Source of the DNA: Siphonodentalium dalli
Taxonomy: Eukaryota; Mollusca; Scaphopoda; Gadilida; Siphonodentaliidae
Assembly (NCBI GenBank): GCA_032622095.1
Contig: CP136069.1
Coordinates: 39,038,194-39,102,193 of the forward strand
Direction: 5' to 3'
DNA length: 64,000 bases
This document shows, one piece after another, positions 22,886-34,760 of this stretch. The position numbers were made by a program, and so were the translations under genes. Below the pieces are notes generated by a model. That model saw only the letters and a program-made list of their open reading frames with translations, was not told where the DNA came from and searched no databases. Position 1 is the first letter of the stretch. Every line of letters starts with the position of its first letter.

Positions 22886-23942
22886 CTGTATATATGTGTT
22901 TTCACTGTGGCCCGCGCCATCCAACAGAATAACGGGTTTAAGTCCACTACGTGCTTATATCAGAACCAAATATGTCAAAAATTAAACCAATGTCAATATG
23001 AAGGTCCAATGTGAACCTATATGCCCGAGGATATGTTGAAATAGCATAATATAATACTATGATCATTATATGTCATATTATCAGAACACCCCTCCCAATT
23101 TATGAGACTCCATTCAGTACTGAAAGGTTCAAAGCTGGCTCGTGTCAATGTATACATATAGCCTGTAGAAGAGAAGAGAAAATAGTTTGAAACATATCAT
23201 TACTATTGGATTCATCATTCAATGAGGCGTGCATATATCGCCAGATGCCAGTAATGATATCAGTCTGAAGTCGACAGAAGTCCCAATGTAACTTATACTC
23301 ATTAGATGGGGAAACTACATAGAAAATCCATGCCAGTCATTCTGTGTATTTTCGCCATAATGGAGCGGCCCACCATCAAAATAACACGTGTGGTCTGTGA
23401 TTCTACGAGTTCACAACAAACCGCTAAAAACAAACGGGTCCAAAACCGGAGATTATGAACATTTCGGAAACGAAAATACGCTGAACGATAACGTCTCAGC
23501 CGGCTGAGCTGCCATATTTCGTCAATCACGAACGCCGCGACTGAGTCGTCTTAGCTTGCTAGCCAGCATTGGCACAGCGTATTCGCAAAATTTCAGGATG
23601 CTTCAGTCATGGGGAAGTCTTAACTACATGTATTCACGTTTCCAGAACTCGTGATACAACCATGCACCAATCGGCAAACCTGGTCAGATTCCATACTGTT
23701 TTAGACTCGGCATTAGTACAACGTCGTGATTGGTTCGAGCCATATCGCCTTCTTTTAGCTGGGCCAAGGACAGACGCGCCTTTTGTATTTAGTTGTATTC
23801 CGTCGATTCGTGGGTACGAACACATTTACATTTAACGTCGAATGAAGGGTGCAGGACGTTTCGGCACCTTGTAAACATGTGACAAAATCAGACAGCAATT
23901 TTGTGAGAATTGACATCATTCGATATAATATAATATAATAAA
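22886..23942. other. Non-coding stretch, nothing recognised
   Basis: Overlapping short frames of 60-88 codons on both strands show no domain. The motif GGACGTTTCGGCA at 23854 is the inverse of a motif repeated at 25170-25230. Confidence 0.4.
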
Positions 23943-24047
23943 CAATGCATGTCTTATCGTTGACTATGCTAAAATATACTGCGGCTCGTTGACTATTCGT
24001 CCTCTCTGACCACTATTTTGGCATAGTCAATCCAAGCCATGCATTAT
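23943..24047. mobile_element. Tiny TIR element (105 bases)
   Basis: AATGCATGTCTTATCGTTGA plus CTATGCTAAAATA on the left is inverted on the right (TATTTTGGCATAGTCAATCC, AAGCCATGCATT). The inner 35 bases are unpaired. Confidence 0.7.
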
Positions 24048-25085
24048 CTATATAATAGTTGAGCATACGACCATGCAACTATCAGTGGCGAACTATTTGA
24101 CCTACATGTATACAATCTAAGTATTCCAATATGACAGTCTGGTTCTCGCTGAATACCCTTTAGAAATGTCCAAGAGACGCGTTCACCGCCCGATATTTTC
24201 TCCTCTGCACTAAGCTTCTGTATATCCTGCCCTTTCTTAAGAGGTGAATCATGTCGAATATTTTGCATTCGCTATATAATTGTATTAAGTTATTTGTATT
24301 GGCTCACTTCAATGTGAGACAATAAACTTACCGCCATTTGAGATTAAAGGTGTAGAAAATAACACAAAATGTTGTGACAAAGACGCGTTATTTGGAAGGA
24401 CACACGGAATTTGCAATCAATATAATGTTAACTAATTACTATGTCGTCGATGGACAGCAATTATACCGTTGTTGTCATTACCAAATGGTAGGCATAATGG
24501 TCATAAAAATTTAAATATAATGTTAATTAGTCACATTTGGTTGTAACATGACTTGTAGTGGAACAAAGCCAATGGTGAATAAAATATATGACCATGAATG
24601 TATCGATTGCAGTCATGCAGTTATATTATGAATATACAAGAGACGTCCAACTATTTGCATGGAACCGAATAATGAAAATGCCACTATAAAGCAACAGAAC
24701 AGTCGATGGTAGTATATTTACCGATTCGGAAAGGCAGTTTGACAGCAGCATAATCAAATTGACATCTTCAGAACGCAATGCAACGAGACTAGAAGTCTCA
24801 GCTTAAGAGGGTAGCCCACTGCAAAGACAGTTGACGAGAGTTAGTGTTGAGGCTCCATTCACGTGAAGAGGGAGAGTAGGTGCTCAGGTACCATTGACGT
24901 AGCTGGTTTGTCACATCGATTCCACACACGCAGTTTAGAGTAGACCACGCGTCGGCGAAAGACGTAATTGTTTCGAGAAAGATCAATACACAATATAGCT
25001 TTGTTGTATCGCCATCGTTATCAGCCTGTGTTTATATTGCACCAGTTTACATGTATTTTCACATTTTATTGAAATAAAGAAAGAA
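24048..25085. other. Non-coding stretch, nothing recognised
   Basis: No supported exon, repeat or regulatory element seen by eye. Confidence 0.45.
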
Positions 25086-25127
25086 ATAAAAGATCATTTC
25101 TTGTCATGACTGGCAGTTGTGTTTGGT

Positions 25128-25240
25128 CCGAACGTTACCAGTTGCCTAAACGTCCGAAGAGCAAACAAATCGTGTGCCGAAACGTCCATTGCCGAACCGC
25201 AAACCCAAGTGCCGAAACGTCCAGGTGGCGATACGTCCAG
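25128..25240 (+). repeat. Short tandem motif GCCGAAACGTCC
   Basis: CCGAACGT, CTAAACGTCCG, GCCGAAACGTCC, GCCGAACCGC, GCCGAAACGTCC and GCGATACGTCC follow each other at 15-25 base spacing. The inverse motif stands at 23854, so these could be the ends of one larger element (23854-25240), which I cannot prove. Confidence 0.5.
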
Positions 25241-25714
25241 CATTCGCAGATATTATATACCGCGGCTGCACGAGACGTCGGGAGTTATCTCCTACTTGGC
25301 ATTAAGGAGGTAACCCATACCATTGGTACTTCTTCCTGAAAGTGGTAACACATATGATCTACATTGTACTGTGTACCCAATGCTGTACGCGTTCATTCTG
25401 ATCACTGTTACTAATTGCACGTATAAATATCGTGTTCGGCCTCTTGCTTCGTATGTGGAGACTGGCGTGAATGCATTCGTTCGAAAGTAAGCAGATTAAA
25501 AACAACATCTCAAATATGTTGAGATTAATTTGTTGAAATATTCATATGAATGTATCGCTGAATAAGTCGATAAACGGTCTGCTAATGACCTCATATTACA
25601 CAGTAGAGCTAACCCTATCTCTCCCCATATCTTTCTCTGAACTCAGCTAACTCATTCTGTTCTTTGTTCAGCATTGTCATTTTATCCAAACCCTGTCTAC
25701 TTCAGACTCAACGG

Positions 25715-26157
25715 CCGGATTCGTCATCTCAGGTTTAAACCTGGTCTACGTACACCACTAGGTTTAAACCGGCGTGAGTCAGCAAAATCCGTGGTTTAAG
25801 CCCGAGACCGTAGGTCTAAATGACACATTCGTCATCTCTGGTTTAAACCTGGTCCAGCCAGACCAGTGGTTTAGCAGTAGTGTCTCTGTATCGTCGAGAT
25901 AATTAATCGTACTTTCCTAATGCGGACCGCCTCGTTTTATTGATTGCGAAAATCAATAATTACGACAGCGAGCATATTTTGATTGGAAATTTATAAGCGA
26001 GAAGCACTCACACCTGGTAAAGCGTATGGGCATAAGTTTTGGTCAATTTCGATATTTTTTTACGTTTTATAAGCTTAAACCGGCAACTAAACCATCTAAT
26101 TCGGCGGTTCAGCTAAACCAGCTTTACCGAGGCTAAACTTGAGATGACGAATCCGTC
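25715..26157. mobile_element. TIR element rich in GGTTTAAACC
   Basis: The left end GGATTCGTCATCTCAGGTTT (25717) and the right end, inverted, GACGGATTCGTCATCTCAAG (26157) match. The motif GGTTTAAACC or close variants occurs at least five times at 25731-25870. A second left-type end (ATTCGTCATCTCTGGTTTAA, 25825) and a second right-type end (GAGATGACGAACCCGTC, 27482-27498) suggest nested or overlapping copies. Confidence 0.65.
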
Positions 26158-27481
26158 TTTTCTCGATCGCGGTTTATAATTGTCAAACAATTAGTCAAAG
26201 GGAGGAGCTGTGAATAATCTCGAGTGAGGGCGTGTCTAAGTGGCGACTACCGACTGGTGTTAGCATGTCACAGTTGATTCATTCGCACGCGAGCTTTGCT
26301 CAGATATGGACATTTTCCTTCAATATGATTATTAAATCTATCTTGTGGTTTTTTGTTTGGCTTGTGGGAGTCACAAATACTGGTGTTTCTACGAATTCAT
26401 TTGAAGGGTTCAACGTATTAATTTTGACACCAAAACGATGCTGATGCATGACCCTAAACCCTGTAACCCTAAACGTATATCGCTATATGAGTCAAATTTG
26501 ATAACTTATTTTGATGTAGATCATGCCATAAAGTCTACTTTGGCTACGCCCATAAATTCCCATAATATTCCACCAGTTCAAAACCTGGAAACGTTTTGAT
26601 TTTCTGCATGACGGGAAATTTATGACATTGGAAAAAATGTCTTTATTAAAAGCTGTCCCTCTGCATGGTTGCCCACTTCCAACAGTTCAGATGTCGCTTC
26701 TGGTGTGCACTCATAAGCACATTGCCTTTACTTGACTGACCTCTTGGTCCAGGATTGAATGGAGTATGGAGCCTTTATTCAGCGTCAGAGGGACCCGCGA
26801 CGCCTTTGCGCACATTTTAATCATTTGAACATTTAAATTTTTTTTTAAATTTAACTAAATTTAAAACAAACAAATATTAATTTAAATTTAAAATTTTTTT
26901 TTGTTAGATTCAACTCTTTACTCAATTTAACAAAACCATTTATTCGTTGTTTTTAAATAAAAAAATTCTTTTTTTTAAATCAAATATTTTTTAAAGCCTA
27001 ACGCCGTTATACCATCCGAGTCACCACACCTACTTTGATTGAAATCGGTCCATTTTAATATGTACAGATATACATGTAAATACACAAAATGTTGTCTTTG
27101 CGGGTAAAGCATCTTGGAGAAAATCTATAACAAACAAAGTGATGAACAGCGCGTGAAGCTCGTGTTGAGAGACATGCCCTTTGTCAGATTGATTTTAACA
27201 CAGATTGAGATCGGATTAATGGTCCAAGAGCAATACTTGTTTCTCAATGAATAAATTCACTGAGCGTGCACGCGTTCGCGCTAATTTATAACGTGTCAAT
27301 AACTATTATATCGGCCTATCTTTTTGTCAGATTGGTAAGAAGGAAGTTTGACTGCATGCTCATATCACCGAATCGAGTTGTCAATTAGCTGCAACTGAAC
27401 TACAAAAACGCCCACTTAGACCCGGTTTGGCTGGACCGCCAATGTAGGTTTAAACCAGGTTTAAATTCGAAGGTTTAAACC
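26158..27481. other. Non-coding stretch with dispersed repeat copy b
   Basis: 26760-27080 is a plus-strand copy of the repeat also seen at 40125 and 41165 (AACGCCGTTATA, GAGTCACCACACC, GAAATCGGTCC), with a long A/T-only interior (26815-26990). The end 27415-27498 carries two more GGTTTAAACC-type motifs and the terminal repeat of the element above. Confidence 0.6.
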
Positions 27482-27499
27482 GGAGATGACGAACCCGTC

Positions 27500-27994
27500 C
27501 AAATTTCAAATAGCAAAAGAACAGATAAAACTTTCTTCCCCACATGCGTTATGGATTGGAACAAATTGGATGAAAAAAAAGAAAGAAACATTCCACTCGA
27601 TAGGTTCAAGAAAACACTAGTAACTAAGCCATTAAAACCACCAACATATTTTTCATATGGTAAACGGCTATTGAACATCCTTCATTGTAAACTGAGGTGT
27701 GAATGTAGTAATCTACAAGCTGATAAACTTCAAAATTATATAGCAATTTCTGCTACATGTAGATGTGGACATTCTGTAGAAAATGCTTTCCACTATTTTT
27801 TTGAATGCCACCTACACTTTGAAGAAAGAATTACACTTCGTAATAATCTTCTGCGCTTTAATATACATTCAGTTAAAACACTAATATTTGGGGACCCGAA
27901 CTTAAAACAATTAGAAAATGAACATATCTTTAAAGCTGTGCAAAATTACTTACGAGATACAACTCAAGAGGAAAATTCGACAAAGTTCTATTAA
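27500..27994 (+). pseudogene. LINE protein C-terminus with CCHC-type zinc knuckle, 5'-truncated
   Basis: The frame (ATG-less in origin; the first ATG is at 27551) reads YFSYGKRLLNILHCKLRCEC, then ATCRCGHSVENAFHYFFECH and KTLIFGD before the TAA at 27992-27994. ILHxKLR, CxCG-x-x-x-x-AxHYFFxC and LIFGD are landmarks of the end of a mollusc LINE polyprotein, where the CxC...H...C cluster probably binds zinc and nucleic acid. The frame is open for 148 codons, so the copy is relatively young. It is cut 5' right after the terminal repeat at 27498. A 3' UTR follows to an AATAAA at about 28320. A second, minus-strand member is at 43960-44240. Confidence 0.85.
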
Positions 27995-28340
27995 GACGCT
28001 CGCATCATTTGAATGCAAATTGTAAAAATGTTAACAATGCACCTTGAGGTACATGTATCACATTTAAAACAGCTACTTGAAATCATTATTGAAATTATTT
28101 AGAATTGGTGGGGTGGTGAGACTATACAGACTATTTTTCAAATAATATACAATGATATACTGTATGTATACACTTGTAAATATGTTATACCTATTGTGTT
28201 GACAACCCCAATTATTATGTATCAGTGTTATAACGGCAATTGGGAGAGGGGTTATGTATAAGTTGATCGCACTTGTCCTCCAATCCCAATGCCAATCTGT
28301 ATTGTTATATACTTATTGGTAATAAATATGTTTAAACCAC
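27995..28340 (+). other. 3' UTR of the LINE fragment
   Basis: Non-coding sequence continuing the 27500-27994 coding end, closing with GGTAATAAATATGTTTAAACC, in which AATAAA serves as polyadenylation signal. Confidence 0.55.
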
Positions 28341-28349
28341 CCGTCCAAC

Positions 28350-28690
28350 ATATCTTCGCGCAAAATACGCACATAATCGACCTATAAATGAAATAGGTAC
28401 ATAATGTGATTATTTTATTCTGAAATAAGCAGATAATGGAGTCATATCCGTTATTTCGTTTTATGGCGCGGGCCACCGTCAAAATACATGTTTATGATCG
28501 TGCACCTGGAAATTATTGTTGTCTTAGTTGTGTCATTGTCCGCACATAATCGTTTAGAATCGCTCCATTATGAGTCGACAATGTGACTAAAACACTCTCA
28601 TTTTCAGCACATTATTGTCTCAAGATCAGACGATTCTCAGCAGATTATCTACCTAAAACAAGTTTGTTTATAAGCAGATAACGTGCGCAT
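28350..28690 (-). repeat. Dispersed repeat, inverted partner of 47640-47910
   Basis: Landmarks: AATACGCACATAATCGAC (28368), AAGCAGATAATGGAGTCATA (28424), GTCCGCACATAATCG (28537) and CAGATTATCTACCTAAAACAAG (28640), each found inverted and in reverse order in 47640-47910. The repeated TAATCxGC and AGCAGATAAT words occur many times inside it. No coding sequence. Confidence 0.7.
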
Positions 28691-28911
28691 TTCTGGAGAG
28701 CAGGCTTTCAGATTTGTCTCTTTCCTTTCGCTATTCATATATATAATTATACTGGGCATGTCTTTATTTTCAGAGGATATAACTCAATATATAAGCGGCG
28801 TCATCATATCAACTGTTTTCCTATGTGTATACTTTATGCCAATGAGGGTTATAACTAAATATCGTTTTAATCAAATGACTACCGTTATCGTTTGTTATAT
28901 GGATAGATAGA

Positions 28912-29130
28912 TAATTTATTTACAAAATGCATATCGTGTCAACAACAAATTTAAACGAAGCTATAAAGCTGAAATAAAAATATAAAAACGAAATTGACAA
29001 TAGCTGTACCTAATTCACAAGATGGCATGGACAAGTTTTTCAGTGTAGGCACTTTACCTGGGACGGACACAGCGCTAAAGCCGTGAAGTCTTCGTGTCTG
29101 TCCCAGCAGCATATAACTAAATAATTTAAT
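28912..29130 (-). other. Possible 3' end of an unidentified element
   Basis: On the minus strand a 60-codon frame is followed by a TTGTAAATAAATTATCTATC tail, the form of a LINE 3' end with an AATAAA and a short GATA/TATC run. No conserved protein motif is visible, so the call is weak. Confidence 0.25.
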
Positions 29131-29239
29131 CATAAGCTGTCAATCCACATCATACTGTAAAACCATTGGTTGTCACACATTTAGCTATTAAAGTTATTTC
29201 TCTATAACCTAAATTTCTTGATTACTTTCCCCGCTACAG

Positions 29240-29292
29240 AAATGACAGCAGCTTCGAATGACCACGCCAGCGTGCTTAAAAAATGTACCTGA
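29240..29292 (+). pseudogene. Lone copy of a C-type lectin terminal exon
   Basis: A TACAG acceptor (29235-29239) precedes a short frame that in splice phase 1 reads E-M-T-A-A-S-N-D then TGA at 29290-29292. It aligns with the terminal exon at 49692 (E-I-T-A-A-S-N-G), and the resemblance extends about 90 bases upstream into the intron (CACACATTTAGCxATTAA, ATAACCTAxATTTCTTG). Within the shared codons most differences are third-base changes. No CTLD exon lies within several kb upstream, so this is a relic of a partial duplication or an exon of an otherwise lost paralogue. Confidence 0.5.
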
Positions 29293-30059
29293 AGACTGTT
29301 CGAGACTTCTTCGATTTAACATTAAATTTCGGTGCTGCATCATAATTCATTCGGGTATGACTGTATTGACAATAACCGTACTATATGCTAATATTCAGTG
29401 CATATATATATATATCAATTCAACGCGCAACTATACAGCTGCCCGGCGCGTGATAAGTTGCGATTAGCCAACCAAAAACGCTGAAATTCCGACGCGATTT
29501 CATCACTCGATGAGCACCAGTTTTGAGTGACAGGTGTCTCTTTCAATTTAACGTGTCATTCACCAAGCGATGAATTGATGATACCATTATTTGTGATAAA
29601 GGACATATTACTATATATCCCTTCCTTAACACACTATTACAATTGGGCATTTTCTATGAATTCTCGTATGCTGTATCGCCATATTTTGCAGCTATGTACT
29701 ATTGTATGGAGATAAATAAATCATTCACCACAGTAACAACACAAATCTGGAAAACAATTGCCATTTAGTCCAAAGACGTTTCCCTATTTCGTAACAAATA
29801 GTTGGGTCTCTTGGCCATCAATGGAGGCTATAATGAGCGTCATATTGTATCGCATGTAAACGAACACCTTTGTACCTAACTACTCTGTAAAACACAACAC
29901 AGACCATTAAACAAAACATAGTGAGCTATGTGTATAGGGACGATGCTAATTGCTTGGCGATGAATCGGCACTAAATTGATTGGTAGCCTAGCTTCTTAAT
30001 GAGGCGAACGTGCAAAGATCTACAGTAGCTCGAAGTATGTTAGTACGTTATGTTACGTG
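29293..30059. other. Non-coding stretch with a dispersed-repeat piece
   Basis: 29870-30000 resembles 60560-60720 (AGTTACT.., AATTGCTxGGCGAT, TTGATTGGxAG). Nothing coding. Confidence 0.45.
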
Positions 30060-31019
30060 TAGGGACATGACAATCTGCGGGATGGGATGGGATATGGGAC
30101 AAAACGACAATCTGCGGGACAGAATTTCAAATTGCGTGGGACGGCCGATATCTCGAGAAATACAAGGCGTAGGGGGCTGATTTTGGTGTCTAACGAAAGG
30201 CCCACATTCGCCCTATCCACACATATTAACCCCGCCACTGACCGGACACCAGAAGTTGCATTATTTGATCGACAACCGACCTAACATGGGGTGGAATTTG
30301 GGATAGAATGACAATCTGCGGGACAGGATTTTCAAATTGCGTGGGACGGCCGATATCTCGAGGAATACAGCGCGTAGAGGGCTCCTTTGGTGTTTTACGA
30401 AAGGTCCACATTCGCCCTATCCACACATATTAACCCCGCCACAGACAGAACACCGGAAGTTACATTATTCGGTCGACAACTGACCTAACATAAAATGCCA
30501 CAAACACGAAAAACTGCGTTCGACATTAATGTTTAGAATTTAGATTTCTCGATGAATACGCTAGCAAACAACAAGTTTTGGGTATCACATAACGCAGTGG
30601 AATACTGTGCATTCGTTTTTAGCTACAATATCGCTATTTTAGTGCGAATATTGTAATGGCGAACACGCAAACACGCGCCGATAAAACAGCTAAAAATAGA
30701 CTCGATGTTTACAATTACAGGATCGATTTCAGCTGGTATATTCAATAGAATGGGGCGTATAGTATATCAAAATGTAGGATTAGACAGAGGGAATGTATTT
30801 TTTTTTAAATGGGTCCCACCAGGCGGTGAAATTGTTTCAGAAATTCGCTCCAAGATATTCGCACTTATCTCTATTTCAGTTGTGACTAAAAGCCCAAATG
30901 CCGGAGCCCGGCGACTAAAAGCCAAGTTACAAAATAGATCAACTGGTTTGAACGAATGAATATGTCAATGGTAAGACTATTCAAAAGAATATTCAAATCA
31001 AATAGTGTTTATAGACTTA

Positions 31020-31635
31020 AAAACTTATGTGTCCGCCATTCATATGCGGTGGAGGTTCTCATATTATCTGCCAGTCATACACGGGGGAGGTTCTCATATG
31101 AATATATTATCTGCCGGTCATACGCGGTGGAGGTTCATATTATCCGCCGGTCATACGCGAGGGAAGTTCTCATATTATCCTCCGGTCATACGCGGAGGGG
31201 GGTTCTGATATGAACATATTATCCACCGGTCATACGCAGTGGAGGTTCATATTATCCACCGGTCATACGTCAGGGAGGTTCTCATATTATCCTCCGGTCA
31301 TACATTGGGGAGGTTCTCATATGAACATATTATCCGCCGGTCATACACGAGGGATGTTCTCATATTATCCGCCGGTCATACGCGAGGGAGGTTCTCATAT
31401 GAACATATTATCCGCCGGTCATACGCGGGGGAGGTTCTCATATGAACATATTATCCGCCGGTCATACGCGAGGGAGGTTCTCATATTATCCACCGGTCAT
31501 ACGCGAGGGAGATTCTCATATTATCCTCCGGTCATATGTAGGGGAGGTTCTCATATGAACATAATATCCGCCGGTCATACGCGGTGGAGGTTCATATTAT
31601 CCGCCGGTCATACGCGAGGGAGGTTCTCATATTAC
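31020..31635 (+). repeat. Tandem array in the left foldback arm
   Basis: About 15 imperfect units alternating between a short form (ATTATCCGCCGGTCATACGC, GAGGGAGGTTCTCAT; about 35 bases) and a longer form with an added ATGAACAT word (about 43 bases). Confidence 0.9.
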
Positions 31636-31647
31636 CTCAAATCAAAT

Positions 31648-32570
31648 GAGGATAATATGATAACCTCCACCGCGTATGATCGGCAGATAATATGTTCATA
31701 TGCAAACCTCCCCCGCGTATGACCGGCGTATAATATGAGAACCTCAACCGCGTATGACTGGCAGATAATATAAACCTCCACCGCGTATGACCGTCGGATG
31801 ATATTTTCATATGAGAACCTCCCCCGCATATGACCGGCAGATAATATGAGAACCCCCCCCCCCCCCCCCGCGAATGACCGCAGTTAATATAAGAACCTCC
31901 CTTGTGTATGACCGGCGGATAATATGTTCATATGAGAACCTCCCCCAAGTATGACCGGAGTATAATATGAGAACCTCCCCCACGTATGACTGGAGGATAA
32001 TATGAGAACCTCCCTCGCGTATGACCGGTGGATAATATGAGAACCTCCCTCGCATATGACCGGCGGATAATATGTTCATATGAGAACCTCCACCGCGTAT
32101 GACCGGCGTATAATATGTTCATATGAGAACCTCCCCTACGTATGACCGGTGGATAATATGAACCTCCACCGCATATGACCGGTGGATAATATGTTCATAT
32201 CAGAACCTCCCCCACGTATGACCGGAGGATAATATGAGAACCTCCCTCGCGTATGACCGGCGGATAATATGAACCTCCACCGCGTATTACCGGCGGATAA
32301 TATGTTCATATGAGAACCTCCCCTACGTATGACCGGAGGATAATATGAGAACCTCCCTCGCGTATGACCGGTGGATAATATGTTCATATGAGAACCTCCC
32401 CAACGTATGACCGGAGGATAATATGAGAACCTCCCTCGCGTATGACCGGTGGATAATATGAACCTCCACCGCGTATGACCGGCTGATAATATGTTCATAT
32501 CAGAACCTCCCCCGCGTATGACTGGCAGATAATATGAGAACCTCCACCGCATATGAATGGCAGACACATA
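31648..32570 (-). repeat. Tandem array in the right foldback arm
   Basis: Inverted version of the left array, with about 22 units and hence longer. A C-only run of some 18 bases (31853-31870) replaces part of one unit. Confidence 0.9.
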
Positions 32571-33529
32571 AGTTTTTAAATCTATAAACACTATTTGATT
32601 TAAAATTCTATTACCATTGACATATTCATTCGTTCAAACCAGTTGATCTATTTTGTAACTTGGCTTTTAGTCGCTGGGCTCCGGCATCTGGCTTTTAGTC
32701 ACAACTTAGATAAAAATAAGTGCGAATATCTTGGAGCGAATTTCTGCAACAATTTCACCGCCTGGTGGACCCATTTAAAAACAAATACATTCCCTGTGTC
32801 TAATCATACATTTTGATATACTATACGCCCCATTCTATTGAATATACCAGCTGACATCGATCCTGTAATTGTAAACATCTAGTCTATTTTTAGCTGTTTA
32901 ATCGGCGCGTGTTTGCGTGTTCGCCATTACAATATTCGCACTAAAACAGCCATATTGTAGCTAAAAACGAATGCACAGCATTCCATTGCGTTATTTGATA
33001 CCTAAAACTTGGCGGGGTTAATATGTGTAGAGAGGGCGAATGTGGACCTTTCGTTAGATACCAAAAGGAGCCCTCTACGCGCTGTATTCCTCGATATATC
33101 GGCCGTCCCACGCAATTTGAAAATCCTGTCCCGCAGATTGTCATTCTATCCCAAATTCCACCCCATGTTAGGTCAGTTGTCGATCAAATAATGCAATTTC
33201 TGGTGTCCGGTCAGTGGCGGGGTTAATATGTGTGGATAGGGCGAATGTGGACCTTTCGTTAGATACCAAAAGGAGCCCCCCTACGCCCTGTATTCCTCGA
33301 GATATCGGCCGTCCCACGCAATTTGAAATTCCGTCCCGCAGATTGTCGTTTTGTCCCATATCCCATCCCATCCCGCAGATTGTCATGTCCCTACGTGTAC
33401 TTGTTTATGAAAATGTTCAACTCTAGAAAAAGATTTTGATTCATTATCATGCAACCAACAACTACATTCCTCAGAATGTGGAACTTTCAACCATGCAATA
33501 GACAAATATTTAGCAGGAATACTGTTATT

Positions 33530-34230
33530 ATGTCCCCCACCCTCCGAATGAGGATTCGGGGTATATAGTGGAGACCTCAGTCCGTCATTCTGTCATTCTG
33601 TCTGTCCTTCCGTTCGTATTTCCGTCCGTCCGCCCGTAACAAACATTTCACAACACAGCTCAAGTATCGATAGTTCAATTTGGATGTCATTTGGTGTACG
33701 GTAGACCAGCATTGTGGACAGGATATCCACATAGTGCAGGTGTAGTCCGCACTATTTTCCAGCGTGATGGCCCTTTGCGTGACTTATAGTGTAAAACACA
33801 CCAATGCGTCCATAACAAACATTCTGCTGCTCTAGATGTCTTTATTATTGGATTTCGTTGTCCTTTCGCATGATGATATCACAGGTTGGTGGAAACGATC
33901 CCCACATACAACGGTATTCGTCCATTAATTTTTACCAGAGTTACGACCCTTGTTTGACTTGGAAATTTGTGAATTGAGGATTCTGGTTTATACAGTGGAG
34001 GCATTTGTCCGTCCTTTATAGTTTTGTTTGCTCTTTTTCTTTTCCAGAGTTATGATCCTTTGTAAGATTTGCGACACGGGGTTTGTTTTCTCCCTGCTTT
34101 TTTGCCAGAGTTATGGCCCTTTGCCAGAGTTATGACTCGATTAAACTGAGATAAATGATCCACTATTACTTCATAGTAATTCTAAATATAGCCAATATTG
34201 AGCGTACAGTCGATGCATTGGCCCACGCTT
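33530..34230 (+). mobile_element. Dispersed repeat with TCTGTCCGTCCG-type leader
   Basis: Starts TATGTCCCCCACCCTCCGAA, followed by a GGGGTATATAGTGGAGAC block, a T/C-rich GTCCGTC array (33577-33640), then imperfect units with GAGTTATGGCCCTTTGC. The form is typical of mollusc interspersed repeats; no frame. Confidence 0.6.
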
Positions 34231-34563
34231 GACGTTGCCCTTCTTATATTCTTGTTTAGATTATGGTCGCCCCAGTCAGAGCGAACCCAAGATATTGAAA
34301 AGCTATAATTCGATTGCCTGAAACAAATAGTATATGGAATCACATTACTTTCAAAAAGTCTGACATTATCACAGTTTCAGTCAACTGCCCAGACATTTCA
34401 TCTATTTTAACTACAGTGAATTTGAGTTATAAAGTATTTCCTGTTTCAACCATTTCTGGAATCAACTTATTTGTATTTCCAAATCATATACATGAACATA
34501 CATGAAGCCAATTGAAATCGGGGTTATTCAACAAGAGGGAAGTAACGGTATAGTTCGGCATTG

Positions 34564-34760
34564 ATACCCATCTTATAGGGCAGAACATTTTGCATCTCTG
34601 TGGCTGTGCCAAATCTACGCAACAGTCTTCCAAACGAACTGGGATTAACGTGTGATCTTTTAGACGTTATAAAACTTTTTAAAACACATCTGTTCAAATG
34701 CATATGGCTTCAACTATTTTACCTATCTGACTGTTATACAATGTTAGACATATCTTAGAT
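34564..34760 (+). pseudogene. CR1/L2-like LINE, extreme C-terminus
   Basis: The frame from about 34578 reads GRTFCISVAVPNLRNSLPNE, then LLDVIKLFKTHLFKC to about 34710. It matches the closing block of CR1/L2-type proteins (R-x-FSVAAPxLWNSLPxE...FKxxLKTHLF) also present at 14690-14780. The first frame position is a TAG and no upstream RT motif survives. It is a short, 5'-truncated fragment. Confidence 0.8.

Larger units (their letters stand above)
30060..33393. mobile_element. 3.3 kb foldback element with tandem-repeat arms
   Basis: The left end TAGGGACATGACAATCTGCG (30060) is repeated inverted at the right end (33374-33393). The four bases CGTG stand on both outer sides (30056-30059 and 33394-33397), a possible target duplication. 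Each arm has three layers: two direct copies of a roughly 215-base outer block (left 30070-30280 and 30285-30490; right 33010-33190 and 33205-33390), a unique block (left 30600-31015, right 32590-32960), and an inner array of tandem units. The arms meet at about 31642 with a loop of only some seven bases. No transposase frame is present; the long frames inside are translations of the tandem units. This is the architecture of foldback-type DNA transposons. Confidence 0.9.

Noticed and set aside
23720-23745. GGTTCGAGCC resembling a tRNA B box
   Set aside because: No matching A box or cloverleaf upstream.
23854-25240. One large element bounded by GGACGTTTCGGCA and its inverse
   Set aside because: Only 13 bases match at one end, against a short motif array at the other; no target duplication.
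31210-31722. 170-codon plus frame and similar frames on both strands at 30.9-32.6 kb
   Set aside because: They translate the tandem units of the foldback arms (repeating S-A-G-H-T-R-G-R-F-S-Y) and occur in both arms in mirror image; no start context or domain.
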